From contig OZ007515.1 of the NCBI GenBank assembly GCA_963931865.1, positions 5,516,493 through 5,580,492 on the forward strand: a stretch of DNA of 64,000 nucleotides, written 5' to 3'. This stretch comes from Axinella damicornis. Its lineage: Eukaryota > Porifera > Demospongiae > Axinellida > Axinellidae. Position 1 is the first letter of the stretch. Each line of letters opens with the position of its first letter. The notes beneath the pieces are model-generated. The model saw only the letters and a list, made by a program, of their open reading frames with translations, was not told where the DNA came from and searched no databases. Positions 12,574-24,866 of this stretch are shown piece by piece. Position numbers and translations under genes: made by a program.

Positions 12574-12860
12574 GCCTCGTTCCCAGGCCATCGCCCAGCA
12601 TTTCGTCGCTTGCAGTACAGTAAAGCAGGGAGGGCCTGGTACATTTCCTCTTGAGCTTCTCTCTCCATGCTCTGCTCCTGGTTACGAGCTTTTCTTCCTG
12701 ATGATGTCATCATGAGCGTCGCATTCCAGGATTCTGGGATTTGCCAGTAGCTATTTAAGTAGCTGCAGTCCATGTGTTTTCATTGTGTGCCCTGAGGAAG
12801 ACTAGCACAGCCTTGTCGAAACGTTGGCATTAAATATATTTTGATATATGGTTGCCACTG
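12574..12860. repeat. MITE half plus Penelope-style motif
   Basis: At 12574 a solitary TAGCCTCGTTCCCAGGCC end appears without a partner. At about 12790-12825 the words CCTGAGGAAGACTAGCACAG and GTCGAAACGTT follow each other. This spacing is seen in terminal repeats of Penelope-like elements, where it can form a hammerhead-ribozyme-like fold; no reverse transcriptase accompanies it. A similar pair lies at about 41795-41832 in the other orientation. Confidence 0.35.
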
Positions 12861-13096
12861 GTTGGATAAGTGAGAACATGCATGATCATATTCAAAACAG
12901 CCAACCAAGAACCACGCAATCATGCTAACCACTGCCAATAGATGTGTTTTATATGGACTAGCCGTGTCAACTCTGGAAAATGACATGTGTTGTCACGTTT
13001 GTAGTAGTTCCATACTGTATGATAATATCGTTATCGAGATAAGTTGTCCATATTCGATATAGCTTTTCCTATTATCTATCGCCCAGGCCTAAAATC

Positions 13097-13645
13097 TACC
13101 GTATGGCCGGAAAATTTGGCGGGGAATTTAATTTGGCTGTTTGATGGATTATGAATGCACCGCCAAATTAAATTCCGCCAATGTTTTGTCAAGACGTGCA
13201 TGTGGGTGGGGTCTCGTAACGACACGCGCTCAAGCTCTCGCGCACACACTCATAATACTATAGTACCTCTGTCTCTGATCTGCCAGAAATAGCGAGCAAG
13301 CAGCTGATACCTTCCTGGGTACATGGCCGACGATGGTGCTCCTTTGCATCACTGACACGGTACTGCGTATGGGTCCTTTTCGTTACCACTCGCATGGCAG
13401 TTCCTCTCCTACACTCGCATCCCAGAGGTTTTTGTAGACGTGGTACCTGGAACACAGCTCTCTATTGCAAACTCGGGACTCCTACTGAGCGCTCTGCTGC
13501 CACGTGGCCGTGCGGTTAGTATGATGTCATTCTCGCTCTGCAAATGTCCAAATCCGCCAAATTTTAATCTGCCAAATGCAATTCACAGCTTTTGAGAGCC
13601 AATCTGCCAAATTTAATTCCCGCCAAATTTTCCAGCCATATGGTA
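13097..13645. mobile_element. TTTGGCGG-type MITE abutting exon c
   Basis: Inverted ends TACCGTATGGCCGGAAAATT and its complement enclose about 550 bases, with further internal inverted words (GCCAAATTAAATTCCGCCAA). Boundaries with TA on both sides suggest a TA target. A second copy lies at 47378-47930 and a partial copy at 25658-25755. Confidence 0.75.
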
Positions 13646-13671
13646 TGCATGTTATTCCCTTGCTGTTGCAG

Positions 13672-13718
13672 GTAAGACTGGAGCACATGTGTTTGAAGCA
13701 CCTTCTGTCGGACTTGAG
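13672..13718 (+). CDS. FANCE: FANCE exon c
   Basis: 47-base exon between TTGCTGTTGCAG and GAG|GTAAGT, phase 1 in and phase 0 out. It encodes CKTGAHVFEAPSVGLE with the split first codon. A MITE ends 26 bases upstream at 13645, within the acceptor region. Confidence 0.75.
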
Positions 13719-14439
13719 GTAAGTTTTACAACTGTGCGTAGTATTTTTCCACTACATCATGATGTTCGTAAGCTCCATTAACCCTTTAACCACCGAATTC
13801 TTCCCACCAAGACGACACATTTTCATGCATTCAGCGCACACCACTTTCGTAGGTACTCCTCTCCCACAGCTTTCGCTCCTCAGCGGCCAAACTTGGTGGG
13901 GCCCGCACGCATGGAGAGACCCCTCTGGCAATACCGTTAATGATATTCATGACCCCCCACAAGCCCAGCAATCGGAGGTCAAGGGTGGATGTCAGCCGGA
14001 TTTTCGCACAGCATTTCCCTAAACTTGGGCCAGATCTGACTGATGGCACACCTTACACCACCAATTTGCATGTTTTCTTGAGGCCCTGGGTGGGGTCTAT
14101 GAATATCATTAGAATCAAAAATCCTCGGGTCAGTGAATCTCATTAAAATCAAAAAACGCCCACGACATGTGAAGGGGGGCTGCCGCCCTCCCTTTCGATA
14201 CCCCCCCGCCTGTACGTTTAGTGGAGGAGGCGCGCCGAAATCTGACCAAATTTTGAGTTCGGCCCTCAAAGTCGTCTCTTGGCCCTCTGAAGCTTTTTTG
14301 GTCGCTTTTTGGACTGACGAGAGGCCCTAAAAGTGCATAGGGTCTAAATGACGTCTATAGACGTCAATGGGGCTTAAAGGGTTAAGAGTCAATCCAACAG
14401 CCTTGAGTGGTTCTGATCATAGAGTCGGTAGACTCTATA

Positions 14440-15730
14440 TGTAGGGATAGAATGGACACACAATGTACAGTGGTCCTACCTACCTCAATAACACATCCAG
14501 GTTTGAACTGAAGCTTCTGACGGATGGCTACAATACAAGTACATGTAGTGCAACTCCAAATAGTGCCTTCTCTGAGCGACAACCATTTGTCGGAGCAGTT
14601 TATGCAATTTCCGGCCAGGATGTATTTGCCCTTGGCAGCAATCTGCACCCGGGTTGGGAGCTCCCATGGTGCCCACCCAGTCCCACCTATCCTACGTACA
14701 TGGTAAAATGGTAAAATGGTCTCTATCCTACATGTAGATTTCAGTTTGACCAATCAGCCAAAGACAGCAGTCAAAGCAGAACTTGTGAGGATTGGTACAG
14801 GATTAGATGTCAATGCTGAAAGCACCACAGAGACCCCCCCCCCCCCCATGAAGATTGCCAGAACCTCATCCATATTCTAAACTCATGTAGCTTTTGATCT
14901 ACAATGGGAGACATGACTCTGCCAAGGGAAATACATCCTGGCCGGGCTGGCCGGGCACTGCTCCGACAAATGGTTGTCGCTCAGACAGAAATTGCAAGCT
15001 ACATGCCTCTTTGCTTTGCCTGCAAACACAAACTGTAGAGGGTGGGGTTCGGCCGTGACCATCGCAAATCCCTAGTTTGTGCCACCTGCCTCCTATAGAC
15101 CCAGCCTGCACCCACGCCAAACCAGCAAAGTCACGGCAGCACTTGATGATGGTTGCCTGATATGCCATGAATTCTGGCACCGTCTGTGGGTACGCCCTCG
15201 TCAATACACCCACCATCCCTGAGAAGCATTTTAGCCACTGCAGAATGTCCGTCACGGGTCCGACCTTGCGCCGCGGCCAGGACAAACTGTTCTTGGATGT
15301 CTTCACCTCATCCCCCAGCCACATCTCTGGCATCATCTCCACGAATTCCAACCAGACGATCTTCTGGGCCAGATTCTCCGGGACCGGCAGGAACCCTTCG
15401 GCCATAAATACCCCTGCTGGGACAACTGCTGTTACTGCAGGCACAAAAAAAAAGAAAATAGCTAGTAAGCTACATAAATACAGGTCTAGTAATCCAGTAA
15501 GCAAAAAGCGACTACACAAGCAAAGAACTAGTACAACACAACAAACAAGGTACAATAGACACGGACTGAACTGTCCAGTTACAAGGACACCACACCACCT
15601 CCAGTTGCAAAGTTTAACTAGTGAATTCTATCCATTGTTGTCTTATGTATGTATCGTGTTCCTCGACATGGAGAACGATGCAGTTCCTGCCTCTCTCCAA
15701 GGCAGCACATGCAGCGGCACCTAATGAAAA
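14440..15730 (-). pseudogene. Degenerate gag-like ORF of a DIRS/Ngaro-type retroelement
   Basis: The minus-strand frame 15555-14899 contains GFLPVPENLAQKIVWLEFVE and EMWLGDEVK. These match the order and spacing of the intact gag-like protein at 35698-36684 (GDGLPPVPAKLAERIRRWEF, then LLPEFWP). Downstream it also shares the PEFMAYQ... and GLAWV blocks. The zinc-knuckle end is lost, and an inverted copy of the 14930-14990 block (SERQPFVGAV) sits at 14565-14640. I see no reverse transcriptase. Confidence 0.65.
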
Positions 15731-17084
15731 TTGATATAATTATGCACATGAATAGTTACTAGACTACCATATCTTTGTAAATGAAACTTACCAATGCTGA
15801 AGCAGCATTGAATGACCTCATCTTCTTCTGCTTAAGTGCAGTGATGCGTGTGTGGCAGTAGGCCAGGTCATTCGCTTAGTCTAGTGCAACCAGGCCCACT
15901 GATTAAAACAAGTCTGCTGGAAGGGATATCACACGACATTCTTTTACCGAAGGCTTGCTTTGGAAAAGCAAATCCGGCCAGACAGCTGATGAGGAGTCGG
16001 GGGATGTTTTCTGGATAGCAAAACGTGAGCGGCTGGGCCTTTTGAACTGCATGCATGTACTACAGTATACATTCATCAATTCAGCGCCTCCACATGGGTG
16101 CCACCCCCCCCCCCCCCGACTGTATATGGCTTGTGGCCCAAGCCTACTATTTATTATATGGCAACTAAAAAGTGGTATGGCCTAAACCGTACCAGCCCGC
16201 GCCGGCCCTGATATCCCTAGTGTCTGAGAGTCTCTTTTCTACCTACCAGCCTCCTCATTCTCAATGGTGTCTCTACATGTCTTCATCTTCCTTGCCAGTC
16301 CCCCCTGTCATCAAGGTCTACTCAGCCTTTGTGCTGTCCCATCCTGATTATAGAGACTTCAGGTGTTTTCTGTGGACTTTGTGAGCACTTTGGTGTCCTC
16401 CCATTCAGGCGTCCACCACCTTGTTATTTTTCCACACGGTGCTGGCTTCTAGGATTGTTTCGAAGCTTTGCCATTATAAGTTGTAGTGTTCAGACTTTCA
16501 GTTGACTACAACGCCCTGCTCCCAATCTGCTCGTAGGATCCTCCCAGTGTGCTCCTGATCTGGTCCAGTCACTCCTGGATCGCTGCGTTTACGAAGACTT
16601 GGATGAGTGTGAAGTGTATGACATTGCTAAACAAGTGGGCCATACCGCCTACTTAACAGTGAAGGAGAACACACACTAACCTTTTAGAAGGCTGTCTCTG
16701 GTGCCCTCTGCAAGCTTGGAGAGACTGAACCTTGTCGTGTGGTGTTCGGACCTCGCGTAAGGACAATGCTAACAGCCTTAGGGATGAGGAACTCCTTGCC
16801 TTTGTTCCCAAATCCACCCTTCACTGTACCTTCTAAGACAGAGAATGTTAGTTGATGTGCTGCATCATTCAGCACAACTGCCACCACATTATGATTCACT
16901 TGCACACCTGTCCTCACTGTACTGGAGTACCTAGTAACGGTAATATCGCTGGTCAGCACTTAGTTAAATTTTCTGATTAACATGTTATATGTTACACTCC
17001 TGGTACATGTAGGGGAAAAATTGTGCCACGTAAATATTACACTCCTGGTAGGGGAAAAATTGTGCCGCGTAAATAAATTACACT
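15731..17084. other. FANCE intron, no supported gene
   Basis: A plus-strand open segment at about 16545-16678 (APDLVQSLLDRCVYEDLDE...) could be an exon relic, but no family is recognised and no donor follows. The sequence AGGGGAAAAATTGTGCC appears twice at about 17000-17075, next to the homeodomain-bearing element. Confidence 0.35.
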
Positions 17085-18463
17085 CCGGCCTGGTCACCTG
17101 ATTCGGAAACCTTCTCCACTACAAGTAGTGCATAAACATGGAAACCCTTCCAGTACTTCATCAGCGCAAGGTTTTACGGTATCTAGCTGATTAACCCTTT
17201 AGGCTCCTGCGATTGTAAACATGGCCTGGCTAATGCGGTTGAAGCTGCCTACTTTCAAGGTGACACAGAGGACTGGAAAGGGTAGTACTGTCCGCCGCAA
17301 CCTCCCAAGAGGTAGAAAGGATGATACTAGTTCTGATGTTTGTGCTGGAGCTGCACAGTTTAGCTCAGGTGGGGAGGAGGGATCAAATGTTTTTGAGTTT
17401 CCTAGCGGACTGCTGGAATAAGGTTTCTGGGTTTCCTAGTGGACTACTGAAAAAGGTTATGGAGGTCCAAGCAGTAATGGGGAAAAGGTGTTAGGGTTTG
17501 ACTCCTGACCTACCAAGTTCTGGATCTTCTTGAATATTTTTTCGCCATCTTTTAGTACTTGTTTCTTCGTCATTCTCCTAGTCACTTGACATTTGAGCTT
17601 ATCCTTTTCTCCAATAGACATTGTTTGGTAGATTGCACTTGCCTCCTTGTTGAACACAGCTGGGTTTTCTGCCATAGCAGTCTTTCCAGCTACAAAAGCA
17701 AAGGTAATACAGATTGTGGATATATGCATGGTTATACACGTCTGCAAATGTAACAGGTTAAATACCTTCACTTTGTCCAAAGTTTTTGAGATGCTGCTGC
17801 CAAGGTGTTAGTCTGACCCTCTTCAATGGACAACATGCTTCATCTTCAGCATTGAAGTGGAATAGTCATGTGAATGTGCTTGTTTGTAACCAGCTAGCTG
17901 CAGAGGTTATGATTAATGATGGTATATATAATATACTCACCGTCTGCCTCCTCTCCAGCTTTCCTCTTCATGTTGCGCCGTCGGATCCAATTCTATATGC
18001 GAAACCAGGATAATTAACTGCTATCATTACATCATGGTTTATCTAACACACCTTCACTTGTGTAAGCTGGAGACCTGTGCTTGCAATGGCTGACTCAATA
18101 TCTCTGGAGTGCCTCTTGCCCCATCCTGTCATACCTCTGATATACAGGGATTCAAGAACAGTTGCCACTTCTTCTGGAAATGGCTTGCTTGGAAGGACAG
18201 TGGTCGCCCTGGGGGATTCACCTTCACTGTCACCACACTCACTACCACTTGGAGGCGGCAGTGACAAAGGACTCGGACTGCTTTCAAGCTCCATAGTACA
18301 GAAAACGCCACGTGGGTTCCGTATTATGTTGATGACTGGCAAAGTATACGGATAGGTTTAGAGGGAACCGTGAAAACCTTCCCCAGTAATATTTGTGCGA
18401 GGGTTTCCTGTTTTGACAGTAAACCTACTGACGTTAGGTTTCCGAACCGGGTGGTGGCCTGGT
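17085..18463. mobile_element. Candidate DNA element carrying a homeodomain-like gene
   Basis: Imperfect inverted ends are visible: GGCCTGGTCACC and TTCGGAAACC near 17093-17110, and complementary words near 18435-18460. Beyond both ends the same word TAGGGGAAAAATTGTG occurs, suggesting insertion into, or descent from, an older repeat. The gene inside runs on the minus strand. I did not find a clean target duplication. Confidence 0.45.
17514..18294 (-). CDS. Homeodomain-like plus HMG-like protein, three exons
   Basis: Exons 18294-18052, 17992-17941 and 17689-17514 join with GT-AG junctions and matching phases (0, then 1) and no stop. Exon 1, from the ATG at 18294, encodes a Ser/Pro-rich head and then a three-helix segment (KPFPEEVATVLESLYIRGMT, later RDIESAIASTGLQLTQVK). 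Exon 2 completes it with NWIRRRNMKRK, matching the recognition helix QVKNWF-NRRMK of homeodomains. Exon 3 resembles an HMG-box core (NPAVFNKEASAIYQTMS). A donor (TTG|GTAGGT) follows, so the end is not defined. It lies between inverted repeats, so I read it as a transposon gene rather than a host Hox-type gene. No transposase domain is seen. Confidence 0.6.
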
Positions 18464-18479
18464 AGGGGAAAAATTGTGT

Positions 18480-18850
18480 CGCGTAATGTAACTTCGAAAT
18501 GGCCTACAAAGATTCTGACTACACCGTCGTGATCGCTACGATGCAGTGACACAAAATCAAAATGATTGTGTTGAAACTCACCTTGGTGGCGGAGATACAA
18601 GCGTTTTGTCGTGCCGTCGGCCGCCATTGCTCGATCACTGTCTTCGATGTTGGCTGCTAGTACAGTCTTACGAAGGCCCCACAAACATTCTGACCACACA
18701 GCTGCGATCGCTATCGTTCACTGACGCTCACATGCCGAAACTCACCGTGCTGGCGAAGTTGTGAGTGCTGTAGCAACTTCTTGTCTTCCCTTTGGACGCC
18801 ATTGCCGACTCGATCGACCGATCGTTGTCCTCACGTGCGTTGAGACACCC
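18480..18850 (-). repeat. Reverse copy of the vestigial-exon repeat
   Basis: On the minus strand this repeats the block at 7240-7560, including an ATG-started exon at 18628-18583 (MAADGTTKRLYLRHQ) with its GTGAGT donor and the GAACGATAGCGATCG block. It lies just upstream of the homeodomain-like gene on the same strand, but its phase does not join the 18294 exon. Confidence 0.6.
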
Positions 18851-19261
18851 CCTCGATGATTGCATCTAGGGTTGGCTGGTCCAACTGCACTCCTGTCTGC
18901 GTAGCTGTCGACTCCCCTTCTGCCATCGTGGTAACCAGGGTCTCCGATTGTAATTGAACCTGTTGCCGATGCCGAAGCAGCTAGAGGAAGCTGGAGGAAG
19001 TTTGTGAGAACTTCTCTTCCAGACAGCTGGCTGTTTCAGACAAAAAGGCGCGCAGATCATGTGCGCTGGGACTTTATTGTCTGTGATAGTTAATTAACTA
19101 GGTGAACACACCCCTCTGCTGTTAACTTGCTTTAACCACCTTTAAACCTCACTCATCATCACTTGAGCTATAGTTGTGGCTTTATGATCTGGCTACCAGC
19201 AATTATATGCCCTTAGCTAGCGGCCTTGTTGGAGAGCAATTGTGGTTAGTAGCGTCATAAC

Positions 19262-19402
19262 TGCAGTAGATGGATACCATATAGGCACCATGGGCCCCAT
19301 TGACACCATAGGCACCTGGACACCATAGGCACCATGGCACCATGGACACCATGGGCAGTTTGGGCACCGACGTTACCATGGACACTATAGGCACCATGGA
19401 TA
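19262..19402. repeat. CACCATGG-type simple tandem array
   Basis: Short irregular units of 9-12 bases (ATAGGCACCATGGACACCAT) are repeated about a dozen times. It is non-coding; the apparent frames are periodicity artefacts. Confidence 0.85.
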
Positions 19403-19930
19403 CCATATGTGACCCGATTTGAGAAAAGGGACCACTTCGCGCATTTCGAAATGCGCATGCCTCAAAGACGCGTATTTCCGCAACTGAATGCGCTATCAGG
19501 GTTTCATCTACTGGGGGGGGGGGGCAGGGGGGAAGCTTCCCCCCCAAACAGTCTAGCTTCCCCCCCAAAGAAGAGATTGACTATATCATTACATCATAGG
19601 TAATACCATATTAGGACTCAGATTAATTAACCTCAAAACATTTTGCACGGCACTTGCCACTACTTCCCCCCCAAACATTTTTTTCTAGATGAAACCCTGG
19701 CTATCTAAATTAAGCGTGGGTTGTTTATAGAGGAGGCGTTACTGCAGCAACCTTGCAGAAATGAAGCCCTAGGCAAATTGTTCGGAATATTTCCGGTATC
19801 TCTTGTAATCCCACGTACATAGCTTTAGATTGTCACATCTGTGTGTGATTAATTATTTATACAGTACGTTGTAACTATTTATACAGTACGTTGTATGTTG
19901 TACGTGAATGTTCGTTTCTTACTTCTGTAG

Positions 19931-19972
19931 GCTGATGTGAAGGATATTAGGGACTCATTGCTTGCTGGACAG
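19931..19972 (+). CDS. FANCE: FANCE exon d
   Basis: 42 bases, ACTTCTGTAG acceptor, CAG|GTACGT donor, phase 0 at both ends. It encodes ADVKDIRDSLLAGQ, the start of the helical C-terminal domain. Confidence 0.8.
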
Positions 19973-21236
19973 GTACGTGTAACTTGGAGTACATATTTGG
20001 CTCACTCAAATGTATGTATTTGTGGTACTAATTTTAGAGAATTGGGGATTTGGCGGATAAGTTTTAATTTTGGAATTAATTTTTATTGATTCACCTGACG
20101 TTCAAGTGGCCGTACTGCTGGTGGGCTAGTGCAACAGGTATGGCAGTGATGTCCTCAGGACTTACTAGCTCTCACCTCATGGCTATGCATCCACCATCTC
20201 ATAGTATACAGCTAGTGTCGTTCCCAGGTTGCTTTGTAGGCAGCTAGAGTGTGCACAGGTATGTGGCATCACTCACTGCCAACATTGTTGTTTGCAGATT
20301 CAAAATTTAGCGATTTTTTCCAGTTTGCTAAAAATTAGTGCCCGCAAATAATAGTGCCCTAAAGGCTTAAGGCATTTTGGTGTAGAGGAGGGCAGTTTGT
20401 GAGGTCTCTCTGGGATTTTGGCTTGACTGGACTGAAGAAAGCTACGTATGTGCAGACAGTGAATGTCACCAAAGCTACGACAGGCTGTCTCTGTCTCTGT
20501 GTCCTAAGTTGCTCCCCATTCTTTTGAGTCGTGTTCCTCACTTGTGAGAGGTCAAAGGTCACATGCATAATTTGTTTGCATGCTTACCTGTTTGCATGCT
20601 TATTGAGCTCACCTGTTGTAGCCTTGGTAACTTGTATTGATCAACGTAAGTTGTCCTTTTGACTAGACACAGTGCATAAGTCCGTAGTCCAGTCCAGAGT
20701 CCAGAGTGCTGCTTTTACAGGGACCCCAATGTTATGATCCTTGTTGACTTTCAGGAGCAATTAAATTTAAGCGAGCTTGCAAGGAAATGAACTAAATTTA
20801 TTGCTATGCCTTTTAAGTGCACTCCTCCTGTATGAGGTGGTTTGAAACCAATTATTTGACAGCATAAACAAACAGATAATTTCAGCTAAGAAAGACAACA
20901 GTGAAGCCTTTTGCATTGTCCACGTGCAGTTCTTGGGCTCAGGTTGCATCTGTGTGCATACACGGTGATGTGCGTTATGATTGCAGTCAACAGAGACCCG
21001 TAAAAGAAGCAAGCTAGGCCTCACTTGTTCCTTGGACAGCAAGCTCACTTAAACAATGGCCTCACATGCCATTGTTTCTTCTAAACAAACCTTTCGTTAT
21101 TCATCCACTCCTCCCGTTTCTTTGTAAGGTATTCTTATAGTCTGATAGCTACGTAGGAACAAATTTGTACCAGTATTTATATGGTGCTTTCATGTGCACC
21201 AATTATTGTTGATTGACGTTGTCTTCTTACTTTCAG
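19973..21236. other. FANCE intron, nothing recognised
   Basis: No inverted-repeat element, gene or RNA could be bounded in this stretch. Confidence 0.4.
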
Positions 21237-21287
21237 GTTGTTTCTCAAGAATCTTTTGACAGCTTCATGACACTGGGTAGCAAACAG
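21237..21287 (+). CDS. FANCE: FANCE exon e
   Basis: 51 bases, TTACTTTCAG acceptor, CAG|GTACGT donor, phase 0 at both ends. It encodes VVSQESFDSFMTLGSKQ. Confidence 0.8.
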
Positions 21288-21806
21288 GTACGTACTGATG
21301 TAGGGTACCAGTGGGCTGGTTAGCCTGCCTCTCAGTGTGGCGTGCATCCATTACAGTTTCAGCCAACAGGTAATATCATACGTGCTAGCACGGTGACCAA
21401 TGATTAAACTGTGGGGGTGTGACATCGAAGCCAGACATTGGCACTACTGGAGTCGTCGTTCAAAATCTCTCCTATGTACGTACGTATGCATCACTGCAGA
21501 GCTATAAGCTCCCAAAGTCGGTGTCCGGAAGTATCAATTTCTCACACATGACAAGTGCATCGAACAAAATGATTGCCGTATATGATGAAACATATAGACC
21601 AGACTTGTAGACACTCCTTCTTGTTATGGGCTCCTGTTACTGGAGAGTTGGGATACGTGGGGATTACAGGAGATTGCTGCATGGAGATTACTTGGTGGAT
21701 CTCTGTGTGCCTCAGTCAGTCACACATATTTTCATAGCAGAAAACAAATGATCACCAGATTTTCAAGTTTGTAACAGTAAATGATAGATATTTTGAGTCT
21801 CTTGAC

Positions 21807-22185
21807 TAGCCTCGTTCCCAGGCCCGCGTGCCGCTTTCGGTTGCACGAAAGAACGCAGAGGGCCTGGTATGTTTCCTCACATGCGTAACATCGAGGGTAG
21901 AAAGGACTTAATTGAACGTGGGCGAACTGGGGCTCAGAACAGCAAGAAGAGCAAAGGTACAAGGTAACTTACCACACGTATCTAGCTAGCGGGGGGCGAC
22001 TGTCATACACACCAAGCGTTGAACGTGTAGTTGGTTGAACAATATGCAAAATTTTGCTTTTTCGTTCTGAAAATTTTGGCCGTTTGTCGATTACGTAATG
22101 CTCACGTGAGGAAACATACCAGGCTCTCCCCGCTTTTCCGTACTGCAAGCGACGAAAAGCTGGGCGGGGCCTGGGAACGAGGCTA
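21807..22185. mobile_element. TAGCCTCGTTCCC MITE with perfect 9-bp target duplication
   Basis: Ends TAGCCTCGTTCCCAGGCC and GGCCTGGGAACGAGGCTA bound a 379-bp foldback. TCTCTTGAC occurs immediately on both sides (21798-21806 and 22186-22194). Nine-base duplications with long inverted arms point to the Mutator-like superfamily. There is no coding content. Confidence 0.92.
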
Positions 22186-22220
22186 TCTCTTGACCCCATT
22201 GCCTTATACCTCTCCTGTAG

Positions 22221-22292
22221 ATAGAGAGGGTGCTAAGCCAGGGTGACTGTCCAAACCTTACTGAGAGTGCTGTTATTGCCATCATTCAGAAT
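22221..22292 (+). CDS. FANCE: FANCE exon f
   Basis: 72 bases, CTCTCCTGTAG acceptor, AAT|GTGAGT donor, phase 0 at both ends. The product IERVLSQGDCPNLTES... aligns with the human segment around LCAQLQLPQLSDLG. A MITE and its duplicated target end at 22194, only 26 bases before the exon. The 24-kb intron follows. Confidence 0.85.
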
Positions 22293-22849
22293 GTGAGTTT
22301 GCTATTGTTGGTGCTAGACGAATGCATTACATTGTGTGTGGGGCAGACCAGAGTGAGTGCATATGCAGTGTATGGAGGACGTACTTGCATGTAATACCTA
22401 CAAAGTGTGCTGTAATACCTACAGTCGTGCCTTAATTTCTTGGTCCATCTGTACACACATATGCATTATGAGAATCCTTTGATCTTAGCAGACACTCTCC
22501 TTGAGCTCAATGAGGACTTTGTAATCTCTTTGCCAATTGCCGTATGACTAGGCACAACAACTAACATACAAATGTACAAGGACGTGTGAATAGCAGATAT
22601 GACTGCTAATACAGAATACACACCCTGAACTATGATATGTTGGGCCTAGTTCTAGCAGCAATAGCAGTCACTGAGAATGGAGCTGTCATAGCACATTTGA
22701 CATCTAGATTGCAATCCGAGATAGCTTGAGGGCCATCGGAAGAAGGGTCAGATTCTGAGCCGTCCAATTCAGAGCCTATCACTGCATGGATGGCAGTGGC
22801 ATAGGAAGTTGTTTTTTGGAAGGGGGGCACTACTCCTGAATATGGTCAC

Positions 22850-23110
22850 TGCCAAAGGCAGTGAATAGAGGTGTGAAGTGCTGATCTGTCCGCGCGAAGC
22901 GCGGAAAATTTATTTCACCTTCATTTTTCAGTTGTCTGGATGGGCTCTCGTGGCGCCTTCGTGCTTTGTACTGCACTATAACTGCTTTCTGCTTTCCGTG
23001 TCATCCGTGACCATCGAGGTGGAATGATCAAATGGAGATGTCACGATAATGCGCGCTTTGCGGGACGCGGAAGGTATACAGGTAGCCCACGCCTAATTAG
23101 GGCGAGCGTG
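22850..23110. repeat. Dispersed repeat shared with 61008-61220
   Basis: Same-strand similarity runs from CACTGCC-AAGGCA to TAGCCCACGCCTA, including CATTTTTCAGTTG and GGATGGGCTCTCGT. Arm-like words at the two ends (GCGCGAAGCGCGG; GGCGAGCGTGAGCGAGCCCC) hint at a mobile origin. Confidence 0.7.
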
Positions 23111-23241
23111 AGCGAGCCCCACATAGAGCAATGGTTCTCAAGCCCCCCCCCCCAGAAAATTTTACATTTGGACATCAAAATTGGTGCAATCTGGGCCATA
23201 ATTGCACAAAACAGGGCACCTACAATAACTGAGAAAGCATG

Positions 23242-24866
23242 TTAGAACTTTCCAAAATAATGCCTTCTTCGGGAGTTAACAGCCATGAATTCTTGTGCAA
23301 CAGTTTGTAAGTCTAGGCCATCAGTTTTTGCTGTGTGCGTGTACAACAAAAACAAATTATTATTGAGTCTGCTATGAGTCATTGTCGTTCGTAGGAATGT
23401 TTTGATTCTATGCAGAGCTGAGAAAGAGCGTTCAGCTGTAGCCGATGTTACAGGGAAGGTAAAGTATATCTTCAAAAACTTGTCGATTTCATTAGCATCC
23501 CTTTATAGATCTCGCTTTGTTCCATTGAACTGGCTATAGTTCTCACATTAGTTACCGCCTTGATTCTGCCTTCAGATGCTGTCTTAATCATATCTGGTAG
23601 CATCAAAAGCTGGACCTTCAACCGTTCAACATCAATGTCACTTTCAAGGTAAGTTCACACAGTTTCTGGAATCTCATTAGCCATAGTACCATTGGCAGCA
23701 CTTACAAGGAGCGTTTCAATTTCCGTAATTGCAGACAAGTCCGACTGCTCAAACCTCCTCTCGATTTCACCAATAGCTAGTTCAAACACTTCAAAGTAGT
23801 CGTGTCTGTACTTGTCCTTGGGGCTGGAGTAACGATGAGGGCTGCCATCCTCATCCAATCTTTTGGGCATCTTGCGGTAACGAGGTAGTTTTGGTTCTTC
23901 TGTTACCGAAGTTGGTAGCACAAGAGTGTGGTCGTAAAAGGCATCAAAGTGTGACTCAGTCCGAAGTGTCTTGAAATGTGACACCAGTAGTATGGCACCA
24001 CGGCTTACTTCTTGGTCGGTTATATCCTTCGCTTGTAGGTTCACAGAAAACTGTTCGGCAGCAGAGAAAATCCTGTCTTTCGAAGCCACAATTTCATTCT
24101 AGGGGAATCTTGTGCTTGCAGTAGCAGTAACTAGTACAAATTGCCTTCAAACGATTCTGTGTCTTCCCTATGGCCCCGTAATGGAAGACCTTGACGAGCC
24201 AAGAATCGAATACACGACAACAATTTGAGCAACATCTCTCAGTGAAACTTAGTTTCTTCATCATGTTGACGGTTTAGAGCAGAGGCAATGCTTTGACCAC
24301 TGTTCTTTGCAGCTAGTTTGGCTATAGATTCACGGTGCACTTCACTGTTCTCATGCTCAGGAAACTTTTCCAGTGCATTCTTCCAATTTCCAAATCCATC
24401 GCCAATGAATGCAGACTTATGAGGCATACTCAAAAGGCCGAACTTCCTGGCACCACGACACATCGAACAGAATATTCTGTAAGTAGACACACAAACAGAA
24501 ATCCACGGATATTTCACAAACCAGCTGGATTGGATTTTCCTCTGATAAGTCTTCTTCTGACCCATATTTCTGTCCTTGCTGTGATGTTTGTGGTGTATCT
24601 TCGACTCTGAAAGGTCTGAAGGATGGTAAGGAGCGTCTGGATGAGAGCAACATTGGCGCCATGGCATGTACAGCCATGGGTAGAAGGCTGGATGCTATCA
24701 GTCTCACTCTGGGTAGATGTTGAGGCTGAGGCACATTCTTCGAGTGTTTCTGACATTGCCACATCCGACTCTGAGCTGCCTTTACTAGACCCATACTGAC
24801 TTCTTCTAAATCTCTATCTGACTCTTTGGAGAAGAATCTTCCTAATGTCGTCTGCTGACGGGCCAT
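23242..24866 (-). pseudogene. hAT-type transposase relic (ZMYM/TTF finger and hATC ends)
   Basis: Four minus-strand segments follow the order of ZMYM-like hAT proteins. First is an N-terminal head beginning MARQQTTLGRFFSK. Second is a TTF-type zinc-finger block (QSSWFVKYPWI, then IFCSMC, GNWKNALEKF, and His residues). Third is a middle region (24089-23655). Last is the hAT C-terminal dimerisation motif at 23475-23242 (SATAERSFSALHRIKTFLR). The central catalytic region is mostly deleted and frames shift at least three times, so it cannot be active. The open transposase-like frames lie antisense to FANCE, in its largest intron. Confidence 0.85.
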
